Shown: in pieces, positions 1-7,503 of the stretch
Numbering within the stretch: position 1 is the first letter of the stretch
Layout: every line of letters begins with the position of its first letter
Source: Paludibacteraceae bacterium
GTDB lineage: Bacteria; Bacteroidota; Bacteroidia; Bacteroidales; Paludibacteraceae
Length of the DNA stretch: 16,508 nucleotides
Direction of reading: 5' to 3'
Assembly: GCA_017960065.1 (NCBI GenBank)
Contig: JAGCZK010000068.1
Coordinates: 1-16,508 of the forward strand
Notes under the pieces: model-generated
Told to the model about the DNA's origin: nothing
Databases searched by the model: none
The model's input: the letters and a program-made list of their open reading frames with translations, nothing else
Position numbers and translations under genes: made by a program

Positions 1-1
1 G

Positions 2-958
2 GTGTTCTTGGGTTCGCAACTGAGAAACATCCTCGACACCATCGAAAAAAGCGACCCGCAAGACATCATCCTGTCGGGCAAAAAACGGATGGAGCTCGGC
101 ATCGGGCAGATTCCCGAAGTGTTCCTCGACAACACCGACCGCAACCGCACCTCCCCCTTCGCCTTTACGGGCAACCGTTTCGAGTTCCGCGGGGTCGGTT
201 CGTCGGCCAACTGCGCCTCGGCCATGATTGCCCTCAACACGGTCGTCGCCGCCCAACTGCGCGACTTCAAACAGGAAGTGGACGCCAAGATCGCCCAAGG
301 GCAAGCCAAGGAGCACGCCATCTTTGAGGTGATCAAATCGTACATCACCGCCTCCAAAGACATCCGCTTCGACGGCAACGGTTACGGCGAAGCCTGGAAG
401 GAAGAAGCCAAGCGCCGCGGCCTCAACTGCGAATCGAGCACCCCGGTCATCATCGACGCCTACACCTCGCCCGAAAGCATCCGGATGTTCGGCGACATGC
501 ACGTCTTCACCGAAAAGGAGCTGCACGCCCGCAACGAGGTGAAGTGGGAAATCTATTCCAAGAAAATCCAGATTGAGTCGCGCGTACTCAACGACCTGGC
601 ACTCAACCACATCATTCCGGTATCGAGCAACTACCAGGCCATTCTGCTCGACAAGGTGATGAAAATGCGCGAAGTCTTCCCCGCCGACGAGGCCGAAGAC
701 TTGTCGGTACACGACAAGGAGATTATCCGCGACATCGCCCGCAACAACAAGCTCATCAAGCAGGAAGTCGACGAAATGCGCCAGGCCCGCAAGGCGGCCA
801 ACCGCATCACCAACGACCGCGAAAAGGCCATTGCCTACCACAACACCGTTTTGCCCTACCTGCAAAGTATCCGCCAATACATCGACAACCTCGAGTCGAT
901 TGTCGATGACGAACTGTGGACTTTGCCCAAATACCGCGAACTCTTATTTATACGCTGA
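2..958 (+). CDS. glnN: Glutamine synthetase type III, C-terminal part (5' end outside window)
   Basis: Makes glutamine from glutamate, ammonia and ATP in the cytoplasm, the main ammonium-assimilation step. About 318 codons are visible; GSIII enzymes are usually around 730 residues, so more than half lies before the window and the GTG at base 2 is an internal Val codon. The diagnostic stretch is near visible residues 44-62 (NTDRNRTSPFAFTGNRFEFR), the phosphate/ATP-binding part of the catalytic barrel, followed by GVGSSANCASAMIALNT. The tail after about residue 235 is charged and helical, as is typical of the long GSIII C-terminus. The TGA stop (956-958) shares its A with the ATG of the next gene. 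The family call is firm; the symbol follows Bacteroides usage. Confidence 0.95.
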   Translation: MFLGSQLRNILDTIEKSDPQDIILSGKKRMELGIGQIPEVFLDNTDRNRTSPFAFTGNRFEFRGVGSSANCASAMIALNTVVAAQLRDFKQEVDAKIAQGQAKEHAIFEVIKSYITASKDIRFDGNGYGEAWKEEAKRRGLNCESSTPVIIDAYTSPESIRMFGDMHVFTEKELHARNEVKWEIYSKKIQIESRVLNDLALNHIIPVSSNYQAILLDKVMKMREVFPADEAEDLSVHDKEIIRDIARNNKLIKQEVDEMRQARKAANRITNDREKAIAYHNTVLPYLQSIRQYIDNLESIVDDELWTLPKYRELLFIR

Positions 959-2001
959 TGAAAAAGACTCTGTTTGCGCTTCTCGTCTGCCTGCTGTGTG
1001 CGGCTTCGGCCTTCGGACAGCTCAAAAAAGCCCGTCTGGGCTCTGCCAGCAAAGAACACATCGGTTTTTCGTTTGGCATCAACTACCCCAGTTTCCAGTT
1101 GGAGCAGCCCAATGTGGGTCCGCACCTCAACTTTGAGTACACCTACTACTTCAAGCCCTACCTGGGGTTGCGCGGACAGCTCAACTACGACTGGTTCACC
1201 TCCGGACGCATTCAAGAGAATTTCTTCAACAGCCACAACATCGACCTGTCGGCCCAGGTGGTGTACAACTACTACATCTTTCAGGGCGGCCGCCGCGAAA
1301 ACAACGCCTTTACCGCCGCTCCCGAGCGCTGCTACCTCTTCGGTGGTGTCGGTGCGCTGTGCAACCTGCGCCAAGACCGGGCCTACCAACCGGAGTTCGC
1401 CGCGGTATTCCCGCTCGGTACCGGCCTGCAGTGGGCGGCCGGCGATGCCTGGACGTTCGGACTGGACGTTGCCTGGAACTTCACCACGACCAAGCAGTTG
1501 GGATTACGTACCGAAGATTCGAAGATGACCGACGGTTTCCTGTCGGCCACGGTGTCGTTCACCTACAAAATCCCCGATTTTGACATGCCTGTCATGGACA
1601 GTTACCAAATCAACCGGGGCAACCCCAACAAGATTGAATACAAGACCTCGAACCGTATCAATCAAGGCAACAAAAACAAAATCGAATACAAGACCTCGAA
1701 CCGCATCAACCGCGGCAACAAGAATAAGATTGAATACCACACCGCCGCCAAAATCAACCGCGGTGGCGGCCAGCGTCCCGAACGCCGGAGCACCTACAAG
1801 ACCAACCGCCGGCAAAACAAAATTGCAGGCGTCAAAACCTACAAGGTCAACCGGGGCGGCCGTTCGCGTGTGGATAACCGTCGGGCCTTCTCGAACCGTA
1901 CCTACCGGCACCGCCCGATGCAAGCCAAAAAACTGTATAAGAAGGGCGTGCGTCACATGAAGTGCGACCCGCGCAAAGGCTGTACCTTCACCTTCGATTA
2001 A
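958..2001 (+). CDS. Outer-membrane beta-barrel protein with basic repeat tail
   Basis: Exported protein of 347 residues, function unknown. I chose ATG 958 because it gives a clean signal peptide (KK, a hydrophobic core, then ASAFG before Gln21); a GTG 42 bases upstream would bury it. Residues about 33-205 alternate aromatic and polar residues in short strands (FSFGINYPSF, LNFEYTYYF, LSATVSFTYKI), as in porin-family eight- to ten-strand barrels. After residue 215 comes a 132-residue Lys/Arg/Asn-rich tail with three 16-residue tandem repeats (INRGNxNKIEYKTSN) and looser NRG or YKxNR echoes. The protein ends CDPRKGCTFTFD, with two cysteines and a terminal aromatic pair. Its start overlaps the glnN stop (TGATG), so the two may be translationally coupled. 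I do not recognise the tail in any named family. Confidence 0.85.
   Translation: MKKTLFALLVCLLCAASAFGQLKKARLGSASKEHIGFSFGINYPSFQLEQPNVGPHLNFEYTYYFKPYLGLRGQLNYDWFTSGRIQENFFNSHNIDLSAQVVYNYYIFQGGRRENNAFTAAPERCYLFGGVGALCNLRQDRAYQPEFAAVFPLGTGLQWAAGDAWTFGLDVAWNFTTTKQLGLRTEDSKMTDGFLSATVSFTYKIPDFDMPVMDSYQINRGNPNKIEYKTSNRINQGNKNKIEYKTSNRINRGNKNKIEYHTAAKINRGGGQRPERRSTYKTNRRQNKIAGVKTYKVNRGGRSRVDNRRAFSNRTYRHRPMQAKKLYKKGVRHMKCDPRKGCTFTFD
1606..1749 (+). repeat. Three tandem 48-bp coding repeats
   Basis: Units at 1606-1653, 1654-1701 and 1702-1749 each encode 16 residues of the form (Q/R)IN(R/Q)GNxNKIEY(K/H)T(S/A)(N/A). Units 1 and 2 share long identical DNA stretches, such as the segment coding EYKTSN; unit 3 has diverged at its end. 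Degenerate continuations (KINRGGG, YKTNRRQ, YKVNRGG) follow to about 1860, suggesting older duplications. The repeats keep frame, so copy-number change would shorten or lengthen the basic tail without truncating the protein. Confidence 0.9.
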
Positions 2002-2035
2002 GCCAAAGGCCGAAAAACAACGGCCGCCCGGCTTA
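1999..2035. terminator. Shared hairpin between convergent genes
   Basis: The gap between the barrel gene and mltG is one nested palindrome. The outer stem TAAGCC (1999-2004) pairs with GGCTTA (2030-2035), and the inner stem GGCCG (2008-2012) pairs with CGGCC (2021-2025) across an A-rich loop. The two TAA stop codons are themselves the ends of the outer stem. There is no long T tract on either side, so it is a weak intrinsic terminator or an mRNA 3'-end-protecting hairpin. Confidence 0.6.
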
Positions 2036-3067
2036 TTTGAAACCGATGCGGCGTTTGTTCAGCTCGCGCTGGTATTCGCGGGCATACACATTGTGCTGGG
2101 CCAAGGTGGCCGAGAAATTGTGCGTGCCCGAAAAATCGGACTTGGCGCACATGTACAGATACTTGTGATGCGCATAATGCAACACGGCGTCGATGCTCTC
2201 GCGGCTCGGAATCCGAATCGGACCGGGAGGCAGACCGGCATAGCGGTAGGTATTGTACGGAGAATCGATTTGGGTGTGTTTTTTGAGGATGCGGTTGAGC
2301 GTGAAGTCGCCCGAAGCGTAACGCGCCGTCGGGCACGCCTGCAACGGCATCTGTTTGTGCAAGCGGTTGACATAGACGCCGGCCACATTGCGGCGGTCTT
2401 CATAATCATTGGTTTCCTCTTCGACAATGGAGGCTAAGGTATGCACCTCGGCCAAGGTCAGGTTCATCTCGGCGGCCAGCGCCCGACGCTCGGGCGTCCA
2501 GAAACGGTCGTATTCATCGGCCAGCACCTGCCCCAGTTCTTCGGCCGAAAGGCACCACTGCACCTGCATGTCGCCACGGACAAACATGGCCAGCGCGTTG
2601 GTCCGGGTAAAACCGCGCTGCTGAAGGTACTGGTCGGAAAGCAACACGTCGGCGATGGCGGCCGAATCGATCAGCACTTGCGGGGCCAAATTGCGGGCCA
2701 CCCATTCGGGATAGCGGGTCATCCGCACCTCAATCTTGGATTTGTTGGTCAGTCCATACGCCAACCGGTTGACAAACAAACGGTTGGGAATTCCGATTTC
2801 CAAATCATACTTGCCGCATTGGGGCGTTTTGTCTTTGCACAGGGCCTTCATCGCCCACGACAGGGTCTTGGCCGAGTGTACCCAGCCTTGTTCCGTCAGG
2901 GTGTCCTGTATATCGTTCCAAGTCGTTCCGGGGCGCACATACAGGTAGTGATACACCTGCGAATCGGCATTCACATTGGGTTTCAGAAAAACCGAATATC
3001 CGACACCGGCAGCCACAGCAGCCAGCACCAGCAGGGTCGCCGCCGAAATAATGAGCAGTTTTTTCAT
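2033..3067 (-). CDS. mltG: Endolytic murein transglycosylase MltG (YceG-like)
   Basis: Inner-membrane lytic transglycosylase that cleaves nascent glycan strands inside the chain and is thought to set strand length. The 344 residues match the usual family size. A single N-terminal membrane helix spans about residues 4-26, leaving the rest periplasmic. Residues about 40-105 resemble the LysM-like part (YVRPGTTWNDIQDTL). The catalytic domain has LASIVEEET with the predicted catalytic Glu216, then GVYVNRL near 230-236, MPLQACPTARY near 240-250, and SPYNTYRYAGLPPGPIRIPS near 269-288. The only upstream element is the tRNA-Ser and its terminator, and I see no -7 motif of its own, so expression may depend on readthrough or an unseen promoter. 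Stop is TAA in the shared hairpin. Confidence 0.95.
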   Translation of the reverse strand: MKKLLIISAATLLVLAAVAAGVGYSVFLKPNVNADSQVYHYLYVRPGTTWNDIQDTLTEQGWVHSAKTLSWAMKALCKDKTPQCGKYDLEIGIPNRLFVNRLAYGLTNKSKIEVRMTRYPEWVARNLAPQVLIDSAAIADVLLSDQYLQQRGFTRTNALAMFVRGDMQVQWCLSAEELGQVLADEYDRFWTPERRALAAEMNLTLAEVHTLASIVEEETNDYEDRRNVAGVYVNRLHKQMPLQACPTARYASGDFTLNRILKKHTQIDSPYNTYRYAGLPPGPIRIPSRESIDAVLHYAHHKYLYMCAKSDFSGTHNFSATLAQHNVYAREYQRELNKRRIGFK

Positions 3068-3078
3068 TTGTCTTCAAT

Positions 3079-3106
3079 AAAAAAGCTTCCGATTTGCACC
3101 GGAAGC
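3079..3106 (-). terminator. Intrinsic terminator after tRNA-Ser
   Basis: Read on the minus strand, GCTTCCG pairs with CGGAAGC (7 bp; 3100-3106 with 3085-3091, 8-base loop) followed directly by six T residues (3084-3079). It lies 9 bases after the tRNA 3' end and ahead of the mltG start. The first arm repeats the last seven bases of the tRNA. Confidence 0.85.
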
Positions 3107-3115
3107 CCTGTTTTG

Positions 3116-3203
3116 CGGAAGCTGGGGGATTCGAACCCCCGGTACGGAAATCCCGTACGTCAGTTTAGCAAACTGGTGGTTTCAGCCACTCACCCAAACT
3201 TCC
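3116..3203 (-). tRNA. tRNA-Ser (anticodon GCU)
   Basis: The minus strand folds as a class II tRNA. Acceptor GGAAGTT pairs with AGCTTCC with one G-U pair. The anticodon stem CCAGT/ACTGA encloses TTGCTAA, giving anticodon GCU, which reads AGC and AGU. A long variable arm (GTACGGGATTTCCGTAC) follows, as expected for serine, and the T arm is GGGGGTTCGAATCCCCC. The discriminator base is G, as usual for tRNA-Ser. CCA is not encoded (the genome continues CAA). Length is 88 nt. Confidence 0.96.
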
Positions 3204-3216
3204 TTTTTTGCGAGTG

Positions 3217-3248
3217 CAAAAATAGTCATTAGATTTGACATATTCAAA
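3217..3248 (-). promoter_or_regulatory. Bacteroides-type promoter for tRNA-Ser
   Basis: On the minus strand, TTTG (3248-3245), 20 bases, then TATTTTTG (3224-3217) matches the -33 TTTG and -7 TAnnTTTG consensus. The -7 element ends 13 bases before the mature tRNA 5' end, leaving a short 5' leader to be trimmed. Confidence 0.75.
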
Positions 3249-3293
3249 TTTAACGGCATAAATTATACCGAAATTTGCAACCGCCCCGCTTCG

Positions 3294-4697
3294 TCAGTCC
3301 ATCAGACCGGCCAAATTCGGCAGGTTCAGTTGCCTGCGGGCCTCAATTTCGATGCTGCGCAGGCTGTCCTTGTAGCGGTTGTTGGCGTTGATTTTGTCGT
3401 CCGACAAATCGGCGTCGGAATTCCCCGCCCACCGGCGGCAGAGATACAGCGACTCGTAAATCCGGCAAATGTCGTATTCGCGGCTGACCCGCAGCCCCAT
3501 GGCATAATCCTCGCCGTAACTGGTGTTGGGCAGCGGGTGTTGCAACAGAAAATCGCGCACAAAGGCACGCGGCGCACCCAAGCCGTTGATGCGCAGAGCG
3601 TTGTTGCGGCCGTTTTCGGACGTCCACTCCTTGTGGTCGATCAATCCGGGAGGCAGCACGTTTTTGTCAAAATCGGTCATCGTATAGGAGCCGATGACCA
3701 TCGGTGCGCCCGACGCATAAAAAGCGTCCACGATTTTTTGCAGCGTGGCCGGCGTTTCGTACAAATCGTCGCTGTCGAGCTGCACCACAAAACGGCCACA
3801 ACTGGGGCTCGACACCGCTTCGTTCCAGCATCCGCCGATGCCCAAGTCGTTGCGCCGGGGGCGGATCACACACAGCCGTTGGTCTTGCGCGGCCAGCTGG
3901 TCGAGGATTTGCGAGGTGCCGTCGTCGGAGAAATTATCGACCACCAGCACGTTGAAGGCAAACGAGGTTTGCTGGGCCAACGCCGAACGCACCGCATCGG
4001 CAATGGTCGAAACCCGGTTGCGCACCGGAATCACCACCGAGGCCTCCACAGCGCCCGACAACTGCGTCATCGGCCATTTGGCGGTAGGAGCGGGCAGCCA
4101 GGCATTGATGGATTTCAGGTAGTCGGTGCAGACCTGTTCCATTTCGATTTGCACCTCGCGGTTACGCGGATTCACATAGTCAAACTGTTTTTCGCCACTC
4201 TTGCGCACATCCTGTTCCTCTTCGGTGTAGAGCAGTTCGGGCAAATGGAAAATCCGTTTTCCGCCCAGGTCGAGACGCACCTGGTACCAGGCGGCAAAAC
4301 GCCACGACTGCACCCTCGCGGCGGCTCCCTTCAACCATTTGGTTTGGAAACACCACAGCGAGCCGAAGTCAAAGTCGTCGCGGACGCTCCCTTCGGCATA
4401 TTCAATCAGCCGGTGGGGCTTGCACACCCCAGCCTTTACCTGATACAGGTCGGAATACACCATCGCCGCCCCACTTTCGGTCAGCACCGATTTCAAACGC
4501 TTCAGGGCGTTTTGTCCCAACACCAGGCCCGTAGCCTTGCTGTAAATGCACACCGCTTCGCCGTCATAGCCTTGCAAATCCTGTTTCAGCGCCTTCCAGG
4601 TGGCGGCGTCACCAAGCGGGCCGGCCAACAGGCGGACATCGGCGTTTTCGGAAGAAAGGGCCGCCTGCAATTCGGCGGTAAGTACGTATAATCTCAT
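3294..4697 (-). CDS. GT2-family glycosyltransferase with extra N-terminal domain
   Basis: Cytoplasmic GT-A fold transferase of 467 residues. The catalytic domain starts at about residue 217: [12 protein letters not shown] (nucleotide-sugar binding), [12 protein letters not shown] near 250-261, and QLDSDDL with the metal-binding DxD (Asp308-Ser-Asp310-Asp311). GED (Glu396-Asp397) is the likely catalytic-base region and RRW lies at 421-423. Residues 1-200 do not carry these motifs but have GT-like fragments ([19 protein letters not shown]), so they may be a degenerate second GT-A domain. No membrane helix or signal is evident. It starts 1 bp after the stop of the upstream amidase-like gene (TAA-A-ATG), so co-transcription and translational coupling are likely. 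Sugar donor and acceptor cannot be deduced; an envelope or protein glycan is an inference only. Stop is TGA. Confidence 0.88.
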   Translation of the reverse strand: MRLYVLTAELQAALSSENADVRLLAGPLGDAATWKALKQDLQGYDGEAVCIYSKATGLVLGQNALKRLKSVLTESGAAMVYSDLYQVKAGVCKPHRLIEYAEGSVRDDFDFGSLWCFQTKWLKGAAARVQSWRFAAWYQVRLDLGGKRIFHLPELLYTEEEQDVRKSGEKQFDYVNPRNREVQIEMEQVCTDYLKSINAWLPAPTAKWPMTQLSGAVEASVVIPVRNRVSTIADAVRSALAQQTSFAFNVLVVDNFSDDGTSQILDQLAAQDQRLCVIRPRRNDLGIGGCWNEAVSSPSCGRFVVQLDSDDLYETPATLQKIVDAFYASGAPMVIGSYTMTDFDKNVLPPGLIDHKEWTSENGRNNALRINGLGAPRAFVRDFLLQHPLPNTSYGEDYAMGLRVSREYDICRIYESLYLCRRWAGNSDADLSDDKINANNRYKDSLRSIEIEARRQLNLPNLAGLMD

Positions 4698-4698
4698 T

Positions 4699-7389
4699 TT
4701 ATTTCAACAGATAATCCACAAATAATTTCATCAACGCAATCCGCTCGGCGGCATCGGGCACCGCTTCGAGCGGGAAACCGGCCGAGACGGCGCTCCACTG
4801 CCGGCTGAATCCGACAGCCGCCGAAAGCTGCGTGTCGGCATAGCGTAGCAGCACCTTGCCATAGCGGTCGGACGGACGCAGGGCATCGACGTTCTGCAAA
4901 TGGTAGCGCGTGGCACAGGGCGTCATCTGCAAACGGGCCAGCTGGCGGTACTCCACGTCGGCCACGCACCCGCTCCTGGTTGCCCACGGGGCCTGGCGTT
5001 TGGCATGCAGCAGCGACTCGACAAAGATGTCGGCGTCGGTTCCCAAATAGGCTCCCGTCACCAAAAGCGACCCGCCGTTGAGTCGGGCAAAATCCGACAA
5101 GGCCTTCCACAAATCGGCCGGAATCAGTTCGTATCCGTCGCGATGGCGCTGCTTGCCCAAAATCACATCGACCATGCGGTAGGCGCAGAGCCGGTCGGGG
5201 TTTTCGGCCACCGCCCCCTTCGAACTCGACGCGAACGACAAGCCGCAGGCACGCAAGGCTTCGCCGTGCAGATACGGATAATCAAACGTATTGCCGCCAA
5301 TCGGGCCGGACTCCAACTCCGAAGAGGAGGCTCCGAAACCGGGGTAATCGTTATCGACATACACCTGCGACGAATCGCTTTCGAACTGGCGGCCGGTATA
5401 GGCCAGCTCCACCTGATAGGGCACGCCCAGGTCGTCGTCAAAATCAAAGCCGATGGCCGAGCCATGGTCATAGACTTTCGGCCCCGACACCCGGTCGAAA
5501 GCATTGATAATCAAGACTTGTCCGCTCTTCGGATTCGAAAGGCGGCATACCGACAACACCTCCGACGGGAAACTGCGTCCGCCGGAATTGACCGCCCGCA
5601 CCTGGTACGACACAATGCTGTCGGCCTGCAAAGGCAGGGTGCAGACCGTATCGGAGACATAGACCCCCCGGTCAAAACTGCCTGCTCCGACGCGGGTATA
5701 GACCAAGTAACCGTCGGGGGTGGCGGTCGGTTCGAGGCTGTCGGCCACTGCCCGCCACGTCAGGCGCACCGAGTCGCCCACGAGTTCGGTGGAGAAATCG
5801 GACACCGGCAGCGGGGTCACCCGGTAGCTCTCGCCATACTGCCCGGCCAGGAACTTCAGCGTGCCTTTGTAGATGGCCCGGGCGGCGGCAAATTTGAATT
5901 TCGGATCGAAACCGACACGCAAATCCGGAAAACTCTGGTGCGACAACAACTCGACAATCAGGGCCGGACAGGCCGGAATCCGCGTCTCGACATATTTGCG
6001 GTGCCAGATGCCGCGGGTGGCCCAATCGGGATGGAAACGGCGGAGGTCGCCGACCAGTTCGCTGCGCACCGCCTCGGCAAAATCAGTGCCGGCCAGTTGC
6101 GAATAGCCCGAAGGATAGATGGTATCGGTGGTACACAAAATCAGCGTGCCGACCACACTGTCGTAGGCACAGATGCCCGCGTCGGTATGCACGGCCAGCG
6201 AGGCGTCGATAGGAATCTTCAGCCCGGGATAATCGGGATAGACCTCCGAACCGCCCGTCAAAAAGTTGACCCATTTCGAACGCGAATAGATGTCGTCGTA
6301 ATAGTCGCTCTTCGTGCCTTTCTTCTGGTCATACACGATGCTGTCGGGCAGGCCGGCGTGTTTGAGCCAGTACAGCGCCGCCTCGGCGTAATGCGGATAC
6401 CCGTTGCCCTCGACACTTTGGCCGCCGCCCACACGCACCGAATCGACCGAAACGGACTTCTGACGGCCGTTGTCGGCGGCAAACAGGAACTTGGTTTCCT
6501 GGTCGAGGTAAAGCCGGTCGAGGTAAATCCAGGTGCCCGCACCCACTTGCGGGTGGATACGGAAGTGCGACTGCACGCCACCGTGCTCCACTTGGACCGT
6601 AATGCTGACCGTACTGTCTTCGGGCTCGCTGTAACGGACGGCCACCCAGTAGTCGCCGGCTTCGGGTACAGTCACCGAAGCGTGATAGCCCGAAGATTTG
6701 CGTCGGGTCGGCACTACCGAGCGAAACGTCTGGAAATCGCGCTCACGCGGGGTATGCACCTGCGCCCCGGCATCTTCGAGCATCGGCAAGAGGTACGGCA
6801 GCACGACACTCGTCGAGTACAGGTCTTCGACCGTGCCAAAAAGCCGCGGCCGTTGCCAGCGCCACCGTCCGTTTTCCGTTTCGAGATAAACGCCATGGCT
6901 GGGCCACAGGGCGATCTGGCGGTCTTGCAGGCCGTCGGGCGCCTTCGGCCGGTCGAGTTTCTCCACGGGCGGCGCCAAGGGTTTGGCAAAATTGGGCAGA
7001 CGCAGCGAATCCTTCTGGCTGCGCGCCACATTCGGGATATAGTCTTGCAGCAGGTGGCCGCGCGAAACAATCTGCAACCGGTGCTTGTGGTACTTGGCCG
7101 GCAACTGCGCCTTCACCACTTCGAGCAGCGAGTCGAGATACGGCCCGGTAAAAATCTGGTTCGAGAAGTCCTCTTCCAACACCAGAAAGACGGTATCCTT
7201 GCGCACCTCGCTTTTTTCGACCTTGAACAGGTATTTCTTGTCTTGGATATTGCCGTAAAACTCGATTTGTTCGACAATTTTCGGCGTCGCCTTGGCTTTT
7301 TTGCGCGGAGCGGCGAAGGCCAATGCCGGCATCAGCAGCAACAGAGCCGTGACTGTCAGGCATTTACTATATACAGAAAAGCGTTTCAT
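4699..7389 (-). CDS. Exported N-acetylmuramoyl-L-alanine amidase-like protein with golvesin-type and FN3-like domains
   Basis: Large exported protein of 896 residues; signal peptide 1-26 (KRF, hydrophobic core, AFA before APRK). Zn-amidase (Amidase_3-like) features are split along the chain: WPSHGVYLE with His165, GTVEDL with Glu188, AVHTDAG with His401, and [11 protein letters not shown] with Glu480, corresponding to the expected zinc ligands and catalytic Glu. Between Glu188 and His401 sits a golvesin C-terminal-like beta domain (about 233-322; [19 protein letters not shown]). An FN3-like domain (about 525-613) follows, then a C-terminal domain (about 622-896) with GATase-like strands ([21 protein letters not shown]). 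Bacteroidales homologues are often labelled xanthan lyase, a name I do not trust. The predicted role is cleavage of peptidoglycan stem peptides or a related amide outside the cytoplasm. It is first in a unit with the GT2 gene. Confidence 0.85.
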   Translation of the reverse strand: MKRFSVYSKCLTVTALLLLMPALAFAAPRKKAKATPKIVEQIEFYGNIQDKKYLFKVEKSEVRKDTVFLVLEEDFSNQIFTGPYLDSLLEVVKAQLPAKYHKHRLQIVSRGHLLQDYIPNVARSQKDSLRLPNFAKPLAPPVEKLDRPKAPDGLQDRQIALWPSHGVYLETENGRWRWQRPRLFGTVEDLYSTSVVLPYLLPMLEDAGAQVHTPRERDFQTFRSVVPTRRKSSGYHASVTVPEAGDYWVAVRYSEPEDSTVSITVQVEHGGVQSHFRIHPQVGAGTWIYLDRLYLDQETKFLFAADNGRQKSVSVDSVRVGGGQSVEGNGYPHYAEAALYWLKHAGLPDSIVYDQKKGTKSDYYDDIYSRSKWVNFLTGGSEVYPDYPGLKIPIDASLAVHTDAGICAYDSVVGTLILCTTDTIYPSGYSQLAGTDFAEAVRSELVGDLRRFHPDWATRGIWHRKYVETRIPACPALIVELLSHQSFPDLRVGFDPKFKFAAARAIYKGTLKFLAGQYGESYRVTPLPVSDFSTELVGDSVRLTWRAVADSLEPTATPDGYLVYTRVGAGSFDRGVYVSDTVCTLPLQADSIVSYQVRAVNSGGRSFPSEVLSVCRLSNPKSGQVLIINAFDRVSGPKVYDHGSAIGFDFDDDLGVPYQVELAYTGRQFESDSSQVYVDNDYPGFGASSSELESGPIGGNTFDYPYLHGEALRACGLSFASSSKGAVAENPDRLCAYRMVDVILGKQRHRDGYELIPADLWKALSDFARLNGGSLLVTGAYLGTDADIFVESLLHAKRQAPWATRSGCVADVEYRQLARLQMTPCATRYHLQNVDALRPSDRYGKVLLRYADTQLSAAVGFSRQWSAVSAGFPLEAVPDAAERIALMKLFVDYLLK

Positions 7390-7397
7390 ATCGGTTT

Positions 7398-7405
7398 CAA
7401 ATGTA
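7398..7405 (-). promoter_or_regulatory. Candidate -7 element for the amidase-like gene
   Basis: TACATTTG on the minus strand fits TAnnTTTG exactly, but no good -33 TTTG lies 19-21 bases upstream. It ends only 8 bases before the ATG, so a transcript from it would be nearly leaderless. It could be a chance match. Confidence 0.35.
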
Positions 7406-7447
7406 CGAATTTTTGCCTATCCGCCACTACTCCCAACGCCCTAAAAT

Positions 7448-7478
7448 TTTGAATTGTCAATAATTTTCATTTACTTTG
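7448..7478 (+). promoter_or_regulatory. Promoter for the sugar-kinase-like gene
   Basis: TTTG (7448-7451), 19 bases, then TTACTTTG (7471-7478), which has one mismatch to TAnnTTTG. It predicts a short leader of about 20 bases before the ATG at 7504. Confidence 0.6.
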
Positions 7479-7503
7479 GGTATCCAATACTAAAACGATT
7501 CTC

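Noticed and set aside
3116..3203. tRNA-Ser as an integration site with a mobile element beside it
   Set aside because: Both flanks are ordinary housekeeping or envelope genes with matching composition. There is no integrase, and the repeated tRNA tail is only seven bases.
3330..4691. A 453-codon open frame opposite the GT2 gene, and a similar 356-codon frame opposite metY (14444-15514)
   Set aside because: Both are antisense shadows in the codon-aligned frame of genes with strong family motifs.
4900..7452. An 850-codon open frame on the plus strand opposite the amidase-like gene
   Set aside because: It is codon-aligned with the real gene, so it stays open simply because that gene avoids TTA, CTA and TCA codons. 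The translation is rich in Arg, His, Gln and Gly and shows no signal peptide or known motif.
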